A stretch of DNA of 64,000 nt. Source: Talpa occidentalis. Its lineage: Eukaryota > Chordata > Mammalia > Eulipotyphla > Talpidae. The notes beneath the pieces are model-generated. The model ran no database searches and had not been told where the DNA came from. It was given only the letters and a program-made list of their open reading frames with translations. Shown here piece after piece: positions 1 to 13,903 of this stretch. Position 1 is the stretch's first letter. Every line of letters begins with the position of its first letter. The DNA lies in NCBI RefSeq assembly GCF_014898055.3, contig NW_023604295.1:71636301-71700300 (forward strand), given 5' to 3'. The translations under genes and the position numbers were made by a program.

Positions 1-2700
1 AATCGTCTCAGAAACTCCCAGTATTTGTTGAATCATTTATTTTTGGTTTTTCATAATTCCAAGCTCTGTTTTCTACTTATCAACTATCCCTCTGTCTCCA
101 GCTCCTGTGGAGCTTCCACCCTCACACTGATGATAATGCATTTTTACACTATGAACATTTTGAGAACAGGGTCAACAACTTGGTCACCTTTGTGTCCCTG
201 GACCGAGGAATATCTGATTGATAGAAGCTACTCAGTAAATGCTAATTGATTCCATGGTTGAAATTGATAGGGGTGATCTGGTAACCACATTTACCACTGA
301 TGGAAATATTTTGGCTATGCACATTATATAGAAAGTAAAAGAAATTAATAAAGCCGTGTGACAGTAATTTCAAATTACATCCTTTGAGTTTAGGCATCTT
401 ATACCTATGTAATTTTTCTTTATAGGAGGAGTCCTATTGAGATCAGTGTAAAAAGAACCAAAAGACCAAATGAAAATCTATTGACCTGGAAATCACAACT
501 TGTTTTAATGAGTCTTTAGCATTTTCTTTTTTACTTGTAATACAGGGATCATTGTGAATCTCTGTTTAGAGAACATGATATTCGAAAAAAGTTTGCCTTT
601 ACCCTAAAGATTCTAATGCTTATATTTATCTCATTTCCCCCTTTTCTCTTGCCAGCCTTTCTCTCCTTCTGCCCATTTTTTGTTGCAACAACTGATTTGT
701 CTTTTTTAATTTTATTTTTGAATATTACCTTAAAAAATTCTAAGCTGTCTTTATTTATTTATTTATTTGGCAGAGGGAGTGGAGGGTAAAAATATAAAAA
801 ATAAATAAATCTGGAAATAAGTGCTTAAAATGATTTCAAGTCAAGATGCAAATTTGTTACCATAATTCATTAAATCACCTGTATGTAAATGAACATTCTT
901 TTTCTTTATAGTTAAGGGCCAGATAGTTTGGAGACTACTCAATGGATTTGTTACAGGATGTGAGAAAGATCAGAATGTTTGTTCATTTGCAGAAGTACTA
1001 TGAAGAGAGAAAACTCCTGTTAGTGGATAGCGTCACTCTTATCCCGCTTTAATTGAATGTTATTTCTCTCCAGGTGAAACACACATCATACGTGTTTTAG
1101 ACATTTTACTCCTTGAAAATATTCTCTAACTTTGCATTCACTTTTGACACACTGATAGAGGAATGTGGGAGGTACTGCTACTATATCTATGTCTATTTTA
1201 TTTCTGATACAACGGATTATTTGAAAGAAAAGTATATAGATCAAATCTTATTATAGCTTATTTTTATTTAATAAGCTGATTTCACTGCATTGGAGTTTTG
1301 CAATGCTCAAGATGAGGAGGAGCCTGGATTATGTAATTTGTTTTCCCTTTTATTTTCAGCTAAATTCCTGCAGAGAGTAGGAGGTTGTCGGTGAGATATC
1401 AATGGCAGTATAGGGATTGCTTTCTGAAGTCATTATGAATTAACAGCTAATGGGTAGCTTTCTTTGATAGCTCGTTTATAATTGAGTGCAGATAGATGAA
1501 AATCAAACACAAAGGGAACTCAATTTTATCATTAATTTTGACTTTGTTTAACGAATGATTTCTGGGCACCACAGCAGCCTTCCTAATTTGTCTGTGTATG
1601 ATGAAGAAACTAATCATACACAGCTCAGAGAACAAATAACATACATTTTCCCAAAAAGGTCACCTTCAGAGATAAGCACACGGAACAAAAAGTTCCACAA
1701 ACCTGTTGATTTCTTCCTTTTCCTGTAGCCATTTAAAATGAACTTTTTAAGGAAGTAGAGGAAATAAGCTTGTGCTTACCTTATTTTTAATTTTTAATCA
1801 GCTGTAAGTGATGCATCCTCATTTGTGTGTATACTATAGAAATATATTGTATTAAAACTTAAGAGTTTATTCATTATCACTTAGAGCATGGTGTTCTTGT
1901 TTACAATAAAAGATTGATGCATGTAGCTGATTTTATTAATATACATTCAAAGATATAGCTAGTGTTATTAATAATATTCCATCATTATGACATTCTTTAG
2001 ATCATTGTAAACTCCAATATTAAATTAACAAAGTGACACTAAAATCCTAAAGCAATTTGGAATGTATTAGGTGTTATTATGTGAGATTTAAAATTTTGTC
2101 ACTTTTCGAAGGTTGTCCAAATTATCATAAGATGTCAGTCTCACTTTCAATCCTATTTTTAGTTTGACAACAATTTCTGCATAAAGTAAGGTTAGGATTT
2201 TAATGAAAACACTGCATGTATATATAGCAATGTGGGATGTAAATACGCACTAGCAGAATCGGCAACTGACAGCAGTCAGGCTATAATCTGGTTTTCTTGA
2301 ATAGTAAAATTGAGTATGTAAACCCACTATTTCTGTAACAAGATTTTCATAGGACAACTGGATGGAGATATAACAGAGATACTTAAAATTCTAAATTAGC
2401 AGTCCAAAAGAGTTATTTCTCTTTCCTTCTTAATAAATCTAAATAGATACTGACTCTAATCATTTATTTTCTGTATTGATTGTGAGCATTTTTAATAAAG
2501 ATTTAATACTTCACCTTTTTGTGTAATTCTGTAAGAACATCAGATAAGGAAAGGATGTGAGTCAGAATGTATTGATAAAGTTATAATAATCAATGAAATA
2601 AATGTTTTTATATTTTACACGATATGAAGAAAACCTTAAAATCAGTAAAATCTTAAATCAGTAAAATCAGTAAAGTGATTAAAATCTTAAAATCAGTAAA
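1..2700. other. Intron 3 spacer, nothing recognised
   Basis: AT-rich sequence with short T runs and a (TTTA)n stretch near 750. No gene, RNA gene or clear repeat was recognised. Confidence 0.5.
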
Positions 2701-2716
2701 GTGATTAAACATTTTT

Positions 2717-2988
2717 TTTTAAGATTTATTTATTTATTTATATAAGCACTGGGTACAGTCAGAAGCGTGGGAGGGTGAGAGAATTCACCAGAGCCAGAGC
2801 AGGGAGTAGAGCAGGCAGAAGGACCGAAGTACACTGCTGAGGGGAGCAGCGGGCGGCAGGAGAGGTCTGCGCGCCATGCCTGACCCTCCTCCGGTGGCCG
2901 TGGAGCAGTCAGAGATCAAACCTGCACTGCAGAGGCTGCGGGAAGCTTCGCAACCCTGAGCTCAACCGCTGCGCCACCGGGGAGGCCC
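2717..2988 (-). mobile_element. SINE subfamily A
   Basis: It reads on the minus strand from the tail (AAGATTTATTTATTTATTTA) to the head (complement of GGGCCTCCCCGGTGGC). The target-site duplication TGATTAAACATTTTT is at 2702-2716 and 2989-3003. Confidence 0.95.
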
Positions 2989-3407
2989 TGATTAAACATT
3001 TTTAAGGCAATTATTAGTAAACTAAATCATAATAAAATAAGAATTATATTCTCAAAATTTATCTCTTCTAAAAGATTTTGAGGTACAGTCATAAAATATG
3101 GGGAAGACAAAAGGGCCTAAAAGCTTAATTATATCCTTTTGCAAATGTTAAAAATAATAAGCTATTTTGGTGATTTTAGTGTTCTTCTAAAGAGACCTTT
3201 CACCACACTGGCCTCCTGATTCCTTTACTTCCTCTGCTTCAGTGATCTTCCTCTCTTTCCTATCAATCACCCACAAAGTTGGATGGCTCTTAGCTACCCG
3301 CTACTGTGATCAGATGTAGACATTGTCTTTCTTCATGAACACTCCATTCCCCACAGTCACACATACACATGCATGTCCACAGAAACCTGTTTAACTATAT
3401 ATTAAAA

Positions 3408-3590
3408 CATTGGTTCTCAAACATTTAGTGTGTATCAGAATCACCTTGTAAACTTACTAAAAAATACAAACAACTCTGGATTTCTGATTTTGTAGATCTG
3501 GGGTGGGCCTGAGCATTTGCATTTTTATGAGCTTGCAGGTGATGCCCATACTGCTGGTGTAGGGACCTCACTTTCAGTCCTGCTGTTTCG
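3408..3590 (+). repeat. MER5A (hAT-Charlie nonautonomous DNA transposon)
   Basis: TTGGTTCTCAAACATTTAGT, ATCAGAATCACC, TTTGTAGATCTGGGGTGGGC and CAGGTGATGCCCATACTGCT follow the MER5A consensus in order. It is an old, immobile placental repeat. Confidence 0.88.
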
Positions 3591-4706
3591 TAGTGCATAC
3601 TGTTAATGGATGATTAATGATGCTTAAAAAACAATCCTATCCTCAAATTTTCTTGCTCTTTTTTTTTTCCTTTTTGTAAAGGTTCTCAAAGACCTTACAA
3701 AAAATTATGGCTTTATTTTAATTAGTTATATACAACTGTTTCAGTTGTAATAAGGAATATTATAGGCCCAAGTGTAATAAAGGTATATTTGAGCAAGATT
3801 TTTAAACTTAGGTTGGGAAAGTATGCAATACTTTTTTTTTTTTTTTGCTTGATTTTTTCCTCTTATTAGTCAGAGTATGCTGGGGTACTTTCCCATATGA
3901 TGTAACACTAGCCAGTAAAACATGTAACATCAAAGTTGTAGAGCCTCTTGAAATCATGTAGTTTTTCCTCAGCCCTTTTCCTCAATATAAGATTAGGACA
4001 TATGAGTCCATACTGTGCCTAAACTAGGATTACCTGCAAGAATTTCTTAAAGGCAAAGAAAGCCTCAGAGAAGTTGCAATGTCCTGAGTTCAGTGTTTAC
4101 TGGCTTGAAGTTCATCTACCATCTTGATAGCTAAGTGTCATGGCAAATTACTATAGTGAATTGGATAAAAAGACTTTGGCTTTGAGCAAGTTGCATATTT
4201 GAAGCTTTTGGCTATTTCTCAGATTGTGTTTGCAAAAATCTAATGAATAGGTTTCAAAAATTTTCAGTAACTAGTATTTAAGTAAATTTCAATGTTTGAT
4301 TTTTCATATTCATAGTAAATAAGAAACATGATTGTTATTCTGTCAAGGTACATATTTTATTAGTTAAATTTTTATTCTTTTATAAATCATCTGATAGAAC
4401 AAATCATCTCCTTTGAGTTTATTGCCCAATAATATTATCCAGTACTGTACCATATCTCACCTGAGTATCTAATATATATTTGATATCATGTGACATTATT
4501 TCTGTTCACTTGCCTATTAGATGACTTTGACATTATGTCAGTGACAATACTACCATATTTTAAAGGTTATGTATTTCCATGTTTTCTTGAGTAGTTGTCA
4601 TGCATACAGGTGTGAACTCCTGTGTTCATTTACCATTTCCAGTAATGGAAATGACCTAATGGTGTGACCTTTGGCATATCACTCCGTTATTTCAGTTACT
4701 TCCTTT

Positions 4707-4987
4707 TTTTTTAAATTAACTTTTTTTAAAGATTTATTTATTTATTTATACAAGCACTGGGTACAGTCAGAAGTGCGGGAGGGTGAGAGAATTCACCAGA
4801 ACTAGAGCAGGGAGCAGAATAGACAGACTGACGAAATATACTGCTGAGGGGAGCAGCTGTCGCGCGGCAGGAGAGGTCTGTGCACCATGTGGGACCCTTG
4901 CCGGTGGCCGGGGATTGAACCGGCACTGCAGAGACTGCAGGCAGCTTTGCAGCCTAGTGCTCAACAACTGCGCCACCAGGGAGGCCC
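4707..4987 (-). mobile_element. SINE subfamily A
   Basis: Complete minus-strand copy. The duplication AGTTACTTCCTTT / AGTTGTTTCCTTT is at 4694-4706 and 4988-5000. A stretch AAATTAAC interrupts the tail. Confidence 0.94.
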
Positions 4988-6620
4988 AGTTGTTTCCTTT
5001 AATGTAGGAATAATAAAGTACATGCCTTATAGAAGTGAGGAGAGCATAAGTATTTACAACAATGTCTGATACTTAAAAAGTCTATAATCTAAAACTTTTT
5101 TTTTTTTATCATGCACATGTTCAAAACCTGTGTGTTCTTCAATAGTTAAAATTTGTACACTTTGGGCAGACATTCCAAATATTTTATGAATTTGTGTAAT
5201 AGGGCAGTGCACAATGATTGTAAGTCAGCATTATCTCCCTGCCTAAAAGAGCTCACTGTCCTGAAATTTCACTGGTGTATTCATTGGCCCACTTGTAACG
5301 ATGAGTAAAAATTCACATGTTTTGTATGAAAACTACCCTTTGCACAGCAGTTATTCATGCAAATAATTTTTTTGTGCTCTTCAGAATTCATTTTCATAAT
5401 TCAAAGTTTACATTGTGGAACTATGTTTATACTGGAGAAAGTTTACATTTTGGAACTATGTATAAAATTCCAGTATAGCCTTTAAAGAAATGTTAATGAA
5501 TTGTTATGGGAGAGATCAAGGAGACTATGAGACCAAAATGAAACTACCACAGTGAAGATGGGTAGAGAATCCTTAATGAAGAAGGGAGCTAAAGGAAATG
5601 AGAAAAACTGGTTGTTTTGAGACCAATCAAATACAAGGACTGGATGTGAATAATCAATTAGATCTAATCAATGTGAAAAAGCATATCATAGGAGATATAT
5701 TAAACTGTGAGCACTGGAATATGCTCAGATACTGTTCTCATACTACACAATGTTCTTGTCCATCCAATAACCATGTGAGTCTTTTATATTACAATGAACA
5801 CAATATTTACTCTCTATTCAGTGACCTCTAATAAGTCACAACAACAAAATTGGCTGTTCCTGCTTATAATTCCCGAGATGTGTCAACTATTCAACTTACC
5901 CTCTCACAGACAAATAAATTGCATTTTATATAAATGCTTAGACACACTCTACTGAAATTTGCCAAAATATAAATTAATTTATAATAATAAAATATAGATA
6001 AAACAAACTTCCTAGTCTTGTGGGTAAAGACAATGTATTCTTTAAGATTTTATCCTTATTAAAGAGTAGTGCACACACATAAATTATATACTGCCACGCA
6101 AATATTTACTTTCTTTGACTAAGTTCTTTGTATTGCTTATAAATAATTATTACTTGCTTTTGGAGGGCTTAAATTAGACTTAGTTTGAGGTATAATAATA
6201 TTAATTAGAGAAAACTTTAAAAAACAAATATTTAAAAATAAGTCTTATTGTTATTCTTATTAGACAATTCTGCTTTTCTGGGCATAATTAGTTTGAAACA
6301 ACATTTTTTCCCCCATAAACATGAATAGACCAATCAAAACCAAGGAAATTGAAATAGTAATCAAAGGTTCAAAGGTTCCTCCTTTCCTCTCAAACCGCTC
6401 TCCACCCAAAAAAAAAAAAAAAAAAAAAAGCTTGGGCTTGGGCCATGATGGTTCACTAACGAGTTCTACCAAACCATTAAAGATGAACTAATAATACCAC
6501 TCCTCCTCAAACCCTTCCGAAATTATAGAAAGAGGGAATGCTTCCAAACTTATTCTATAAGACCAACAACACTATGATACCACACCTGACAAAAAGTCTG
6601 TAAAAAAGAGAATTACAAAC

Positions 6621-6900
6621 GGGCCTCCCCGGTGGCTCAGCGGTTGAGTGCTGGGTTGCGAAGCTGTCCACAGCCTCCGCAGCACCGGTTCGATCCCCAG
6701 CTGCTCCCCGGCCACCAGAGGAGGGTCCCACATGGCACGCAGACCTCTCCTGCCGCCCGCTGCTCCCCTCAGCGGTGTACTTTGGTCCTTCTGCCTGCTC
6801 TGCTCCCCACTCTGGCTCTGGTGAATTCTCTCACCCTCCTGCGCTTCTGGCTGTACCCAGTGCTTGTATAAATAAATAAATAAATCTTAAAAAAAAAAAA
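6621..6900 (+). mobile_element. SINE subfamily A inside old L1
   Basis: Head GGGCCTCCCCGGTGGCTCAG, B box GGTTCGATCCCCAGC, (TAAA)n tail. The duplication AAAAGAGAATTACAAAC is at 6604-6620 and 6901-6917. Confidence 0.96.
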
Positions 6901-7520
6901 AAAAGAGAATTACAAACCAATTTCCCTGATCAACAGAGTTGTAAAAATCCTCAGCAAAATCTTTCAAAACCATATATCAAACAGATCATACATCATGACC
7001 AAATGGGATTTTTTTTTAGGGATGCTGGGATGGCTCAGCATTTGAAAATCAATCAGTGTAATTCACCACATCAGCAAAAGGAAAGATAAAAATCATATGA
7101 TTATATAAATAGATGCTGAGAAAGTGTTTGATAAGATTTAACATCGATTTATAATGATACACTCAAAAAACAAGGATGTTGGATGAACCTCTTCATAATA
7201 AAGGCCATATATGAAAAACCCACAGACAACATCATACCGAATGGTGAAAGACTGTAATCTTTTAAGATCTGATACAAGGCAAGGATGTCCACTTTTACCG
7301 CTACTATTCAACATAGTATTAGAGGTCCCAACTAGAACAGTTACATAAGAGAAAGATATAGGAGGAATCCAAATTTGGAAAGAAGTAAAACTGTCACTAA
7401 AGTGGACAACATAATGATATACATCAAAAACCCTAAAAACTACACTGGAGACTGATTGAAGTAACAAGGAGAGAAGAATAACAATAATAATAATAAGTAG
7501 AGTTACAAAATCAATTTACA

Positions 7521-7800
7521 GGGCATCCCCTGGTGGCGCCGGCAGTTGAGCGCTGCGCTGTGTAGCTGTCCACAGCCTCTGCAGCGCTGGTTCCATCCCG
7601 GCAGGTGAGGGTTCCACATGGCGTAGCAGACCTCTCCTGTCGTGCCCGCTGCCCCCCTCAGCAGTGTATTTCGTCAGTCTGCCTGTTCTGTACCCTGCTC
7701 TGTCTCTGGTGAATCCTTTCACCCTCCCGCACATCTAGCCTGTACCTTGGTTCTTGTATAAATAAATAAATCTTAAAAAAACACACACACACACACACAC
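7521..7800 (+). mobile_element. SINE subfamily B with (AC)n tail, inside old L1
   Basis: Head GGGCATCCCCTGGTGGCGCC and a 3' part of the CATCTAGCCTGTACC type. The duplication AAAATCAATTTACA is at 7507-7520 and 7801-7814. The tail ends in an AC dinucleotide repeat. Confidence 0.95.
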
Positions 7801-9349
7801 AAAATCAATTTACAAAAATTGGTTCTATTTGTGTATGCAAGCAAATAATTAAAGGATAAAGAAATCAAGGAAACAATCTCATTCACAATTGCAACAAAAT
7901 TATTAAATACCTAGGATTAAACGTAACAAAGGAAGTGAAGGGATTATACAGTGAAAACTATAATGAATTATTAAAGGAGACAGAAGAAGACACAAAGTGG
8001 AAAGATATTGCCTGCTCATGAAGTGGAAGAATTTACATCGCTAAAATCCTTCTCACATTAATATATAGATTCGTGAGGATCCAGTGACATTCTTTAAAAA
8101 AATAAGACAAATATTACTGAAAATCAGATGGAGCTACAAAACACCCAAATAGCATTAGCAATCCTGACAAAATGAGAAAGAATGGCAGTATTATGCTCCT
8201 AGACTTCAAACTATACTACAAAGAAAGCAGCAATAATCAAGATAGTATGGTGCTGGAATAAGAACAGGTACCTAGACCAATGGAATAGATTTAGGATTTC
8301 AGAAATAATCCTTCATATCTATGGACAGTTGCCTAACAACAAAGGAGTCAGGTGTATACATTAGAGAAAGGAGAGTCTCTTTAATAAATGGTGCTGGGAA
8401 AACTGGTCAGTCCCATGCAAAAGAATGAAACAAGATCACCATCTCATACCTTATAAAAAAACAAAACAAAACTGGAAAACCTCAAAGTGGATTGCAGTCT
8501 TTGATACAAGTTCCAAAACCATAAAGTGTATAGGAGAAAACAGGCAAAACATTCCACTGTGTCAGTTTCAGTGCTGACTTTTGCATTCTTCTCTGGCAGC
8601 AAGAGAAACAAAAGTAAATATAAATCAATGGGACTACATTGACATTGTGATCCTTGTGAGAAGACTATGTTCTAATAAGACAGTAGATCTCTAAATAAGA
8701 AAATAGTAATATTCTAAAGAGATTGTAGCTTTGTATCACCATCACAGAGAAAGAGGACTCAGTGGTTTGAAATAGTTGCTAATGATTTTTATGGGTGGCA
8801 GGTTTACAACAACTGGCCTTGTAGATATAATGTGAGCAAGAAATCAGATATGTTGGGTTATTATTTATCCATTAGTAACTAGCTATTTGATTTTTTTTCT
8901 TGGTCCCTCTGTTTATTTGCTCAGTATATTTATCATTTATATGGTATGCCTAATGACTTTGTGAAAATACCTTAAAAGCTGAAAATGAACTAACAATGTG
9001 TCATTATTTTAATATTGTTTGTTGCATAAGGACTTGGCATTTAACTAACCAAAGTGCAAACAAAAGTCACTTTGTTCACCTAACAAATAATATCTTGATC
9101 ATTCTCAATTCTGAGGGAAATTCCAAGGGTTTGAGGACCTATAAATCAGGAGCTGTGAATGAACCAACAATGTGTGAGGAAAAAATATGTTTTGGTTGTC
9201 TAAATTAATCATGCATGTTTTTCTTATAAATCACAGTATTGCAGAAGGTAATGCTAGTCTACAAGTGAAAGAATGAGCTTATTTTCTCATAAGAAATGTC
9301 ACTGGTACACTTGAAACTCATCAGATGTACCACATTTAATTTGATCCAA

Positions 9350-9612
9350 GGACCTCCCCTGGTGGCACAGCTGTAGAGCACTGGGCTGTGGAAGCTGCCC
9401 GCAGCCTCTGCAGCACCGGTTTGATCCCCAGCCACCAGTGAGGTTCCCACATGGCTCGCAGACCTCTCCTGCTGCCCGCTGCTCCCCTCAGCAGTGTACT
9501 TCATCAGTCTGCCTGTTCTGTTCCCCACTCTGGCTCTGGTGAATTCTCTTACCCTCCGTGCTTCTGATTGTACCCAGTGCTTCTATAAATAAATAAATCT
9601 TTATTAAAAAAA
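9350..9612 (+). mobile_element. SINE subfamily A
   Basis: Head GGACCTCCCCTGGTGGCACA, tail ATAAATAAATAAATC. The imperfect duplication TAATTTGAYCC is near 9337 and 9613. Confidence 0.93.
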
Positions 9613-10359
9613 TAATTTGACCCTAAACTCCTCAATGTGGTGTTTCCATTTTCTTCATTAATTAATTATTGCTGTTACTTCATATTTTCTCTTCAACTTA
9701 AATAATTTATTATTTGGAAATTTCTGTAACCCTCTCAAAACAGGTTTTGTTATTTTGCACATTTGTTTCTACTTCTAAATATCTGTACTACTCCATTCAC
9801 ATCCTAGAATGGCCTATTTTATATATTTCTACCTTTTCAAATTCACTTTCTTCTTCAAAATGGCTTAAAGATCCTCCCTTTTTGAAATAATATTGTGATT
9901 AAACATTTATTTCCCATAATCACTGAAATTACATGTTGCTTTTATTATTTTATTGTTATCCTGTTCATTCTTTGTTTATCTATGTGTATTTTGTTTTCAT
10001 TTTGTAATTAACATTTAGAGTTTGCAAACAAAATGGAAGCCTAGAGGTCATCTTTGTTTACTTTTATATTTATTTAAGAAAACTTGAGTTTCAGGGAAAT
10101 TTCAACTTGCCTATGATCATGTATCTCTCTATGGTATTCATTTCTGAGCCTACAAAATTCTGCCTAATACTTGTCCCAAAATATATTATCTATGCTTAGT
10201 TAAGGTATAAATAGGAAAATATCAGCAGAGGTGTTTTATTTGTAATATATTTCATTACTTACAGATAGACTTCCATGAGTTCTGTTTTCCTTTTATGAGT
10301 TTAAGTTGATAGAACATTTTACTTTGAATTGTTAAAATATTACTTTGAGTGTTCAGTAT

Positions 10360-10530
10360 ATTAAAGGTACTATTTTAAGCACTTTATTCACTTACTAGCT
10401 TCTTCTGTTTTAATCCTTGCTTAACAGTACTGTGAGGCATAGATATTATAATTATTTTTAGTTTTAGCAAAAGAAAGTAGATGTTGGCTTGATTAAGTAT
10501 CTTGTGTGATATCCTAAGTGGCTGAAACAA
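10360..10530 (-). repeat. MIR (old tRNA-derived SINE)
   Basis: TTTTAATCCTTGCTTAACAG, TACTGTGAGGCATAGATATT and the following AAAGAAAGTAG ... GATTAAGTATCTTGTGTG match MIR in reverse orientation at usual divergence. Confidence 0.7.
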
Positions 10531-12990
10531 TAATCAAGCTGAGATGTTTATCTCCTATTATAGTGACTGCAATAGACTGACTTCATGTTGAAGTTGGGAA
10601 AACTGTAGTAATAAACTAGTTCAAACTGTATTTTAAATGTGTGGGAACTTGATGATTTAGCCACGTGCTGATTAAGAGAAACAAACCATCTGTATCTATG
10701 TAACTGTAATTGTATAGAAAATGGATAAAATAAATAAATATGGTAAATAGCATCCATTATAAATAGGTGTCCTGTTTTCAACTGTTTTTTGCTTACTTGC
10801 ATTTTAGAATTAAATCTATGTGTGTGTATTTAGCCTAGAACACTCTCACATATTTTTAGAAGGTACTTTTCCAGACAGTGATGCTGTTACCTTTACCAGG
10901 TTGTGTTATCTGGGATTTGATATCAGCAGTGATGTTTCTTCTTTTGGTTATAATGCTCTAGCTAAACATTGATTTTCCTTTGTACTTTTTTTTTTTCACT
11001 CATTGGCTAATTTCTTTCTTTCTTAATTTAGAAACTGCATTTTTATTGTCCGAAAGACATACATTTTATAAAGTAAATTTTGTGAATGCTCCTTTCGGTA
11101 GCAAGCTCCCAGATACAGCATTTAATAGTCTTATTTTTGGTATTCAGTACAATCAATGGATAACATTTTGTCTCAAGTTACTGTGAATAATACAATCTTA
11201 ATTTTCAAATAGTTGGAACCCATCATTTTCCATAACCTTAATATGTATGGTCTCTAAATCTGTGGCTTTTCAAAATCTAAATACTGGAAGACTTCTGTCA
11301 CATTTTTATTATACAACTGAGAGCCCCATAAAAGAGCTGAAACAGTTTCCATTTTGTTATTGTGGATCATGATATTTCCCATAGATTTAACTGTGCTCTT
11401 TAGGCAATTAAAATCATAAGGCTAAAGTAAATACGTAATTAAAAGTTTTTCTTCAAATTATTTTATTTCAGTAACTCAATAAATTGTGTGTTTGAATATA
11501 TCATTTAGTGTCAAATCAATGTATATGTGGTAGTGGAGTTATATCTCCCTCTTTTGGAAAGCTAAGGCATGGCATGTTGATTGAGATTAAATTATTCTTT
11601 ATAAATTTTCAGTTCACTTGGTTTTCCGAGCATACAGGTGTAAAAAATAGCATTTTTCTTTGGAAAGGTTTTTCTTTGCAATTTTATGACAATAGAAGAG
11701 AAATTTCCATATATGTAAAGCACATATGTATTTGTTTAGATTTGAGAACTACCGGCTGCTATTTGAAATGTGCCTCGATGCAGGAAACCCTTATTTTTAT
11801 ATTCATTGTGCTTTTGTTTAATGAGTTGATTTTACCTTTTTTTTTGGTAATTATTAAAACTGATTCATAATGTCTGTTTAAAAAATCACTTAAAATGATT
11901 AAGAAAGTTGGAAAGAAATCAATAAAGTAGTTCCCGTGATTTCAAAAGCCTGGCCCTTCCTCCACTATCCAGTTTTATTTTTTTGTGGGTATTCTTTATG
12001 ATCTATTTCTAGGCATTTATAAACTGTCTCCTTGTCTTTCTGCCTCTTTGTGTTTATATGCTTTTTATTATCATAATAATGTGATTACTCCATGCCTGTT
12101 GTTTTCCAGTTTCCCCTTTTTCCCTCCAATGTATATGTCATGCAAATCTCAAAAGGTACTTCAATGTTTTTGTTACTTGAAGCAACTCCATATTTCTATT
12201 AATGGAATAATACACCAGCTAGGAACTAACATTTACTTGGCATAAACATTCTAACTGGCATTACCAGCTATCATAAAAAGAAACAAAAGCTTATTAAAAT
12301 ATTTAATGGATAACACAGATCTATTTCTTTTAATAGCTAATTCAGTTTATAATAGTTTTATGCTTTCTTGAGGTATTAAAACCATGACTTTAGCCTACTG
12401 AATATAAGTGAATCTAAAGTCATGATTTTATACACAGACACACGCACGCACACACACATTACTCTTAAACTCCAATTTGAACTACCTTTGAATTTAAGGG
12501 GAAAAAACCCTCTCAGTATAAATCTTACTTCATATAGAAATTAGAATTTAAGAAATAGAATACATCAGTATACAGGTGATGGCTTTTGTTTGTTGCCTTT
12601 ATAAATAACAGTGTCATTGTCATTTTCATATGTCTGTTAAACCAATTCTACTCTATTGTTATGTTAAATATTGTTAGTTTATGATGGCCAGTTAATTCTG
12701 TCATGACTTAAGGCACATTTACAGATGGCCATATGGAGAGGTTTGAAGTATTGATAATTAGAAGCAATCTATAATGTGTTGGATTGGCTATTATTGTAAG
12801 TATTTTTCACAAATTTCTATTAGTGTGACTATTTTCACCATTCTTTCAAATGAATCTGTAAGTCTTACATGAAAGCAACACCTTACTCACCTGTAAGTCT
12901 TAAAACATTTCTGGCAAATATGTAATTACTGTGGGTACTTTTTAATAAATATTAGGTTGATAACTGAAGCAATTGAATTTGTCCTATAAA
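10531..12990. other. Intron 3 spacer, nothing recognised
   Basis: AT-rich. A frame of 120 codons at 11508-11870 has low-complexity hydrophobic composition and no protein resemblance; a CA repeat lies at 12432. Confidence 0.5.
12432..12460. repeat. Imperfect (CA)n microsatellite
   Basis: ACACAGACACACGCACGCAC followed by ACACACAC. Confidence 0.85.
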
Positions 12991-13004
12991 CATGGTATTT
13001 TCTT

Positions 13005-13269
13005 TCTTTTTTTAAATATTTATTTATTTATACAAGAACCCAGTTACAGGCCCAATGTGTGGGAGGGTGAGAGGATTCACCAGAGACAAAGCAGGGAACA
13101 GAACAGGCAGACTGATGAAATACACTGCTGAGGGGAGCAGCGGGCAAGATAGGAGAGGTATGCTGCACCATGTGGGTTTCTCCCTGGCCGGTCAGCTTCA
13201 CAGTGCAGCACAGTGCGGACAGCTTCACAGTGTAGCACTCAACTGCCTGCACTGCTAGGGAGGCCCAGG
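13005..13269 (-). mobile_element. SINE subfamily B
   Basis: Minus-strand copy with the duplication CATGGTATTTTCTT at 12991-13004 and 13270-13283. The head contains a small local duplication of GCTTCACAGTG. Confidence 0.94.
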
Positions 13270-13640
13270 CATGGTATTTTCTTCGATTAGCTATAAACTA
13301 TCTTATAAATTAGCTGTTTCTCAGCTGAGGTGCAGCCTTTTCTGTTTGCTCCTAGAACAAACTCATTTTTAAATTAATAAATGTGTAAAAAATAAAATAA
13401 CATCTGAAGAAATTAACCCTATGGGCATTTTCCTTTTCTTCTCAAAACTTTTTGGTTGTTCTAGGCCCAGATTTTTGGTATACCAAACCATTCTTATCTT
13501 CGTAGTGCTGGGATTTTTTTGATACATCCCAGGAGTTTTCAGTTTGTCCCCATCTAATCTTGAAATTTTAATTCTCTTCCAGTTCTCTAGGCCACCAACC
13601 CTAGGTTTTACCTCTAACTATTTTTCCTCATATGAACTTT

Positions 13641-13903
13641 AGTTTTTATTTATTCATAAAAGAATTGGGGTACAGACCAGAGGTGTGGGGGAGTGAGAGG
13701 ATTCACCAGAGACAGAGTGGAGAGCAGAGCAGGTGGATTTACTGAAATACACTGCTGAGAGGAGCAGCGGGTGAGACAGGAGAGGTCTGCTGTACCATGT
13801 GGGTTAGCTCCCTGGCCAGACCGGTATTGAACTCATGCTGTAGAGGCTGCAGATAGCTTCACAGTGCTGTGCTTAACTAACCCCCCGTGCCACCAGGGAG
13901 GCC
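13641..13903 (-). mobile_element. SINE subfamily B
   Basis: Minus-strand copy. The diverged duplication CTCATATGAACTTT / CTCATCTAAACTTT is at 13627-13640 and 13904-13917. Confidence 0.92.

Larger units (their letters stand above)
6310..8640 (+). mobile_element. Old L1 fragment interrupted by two SINEs
   Basis: Diverged ORF2 sequence runs through this stretch. Visible are the segment like [15 protein letters not shown] near 6330, the DQMGF region near 6990, ADDMIIY-like coding near 7400, and C-terminal coding (the VLGK-to-WDYI equivalent) up to 8640. It has many frameshifts and stops. SINEs at 6621-6900 and 7521-7800 lie inside it with their own duplications, so both came later. Both ends of the L1 are missing or unrecognised. 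Confidence 0.85.

Noticed and set aside
6621..6900. SINE heads as functional tRNA genes
   Set aside because: A and B boxes are present, but the sequence does not fold as a full cloverleaf and is followed by a SINE body and tail.
11508..11870. A 120-codon open frame in intron 3
   Set aside because: Chance AT-rich frame. It has no domain, no splice context and hydrophobic low-complexity translation.
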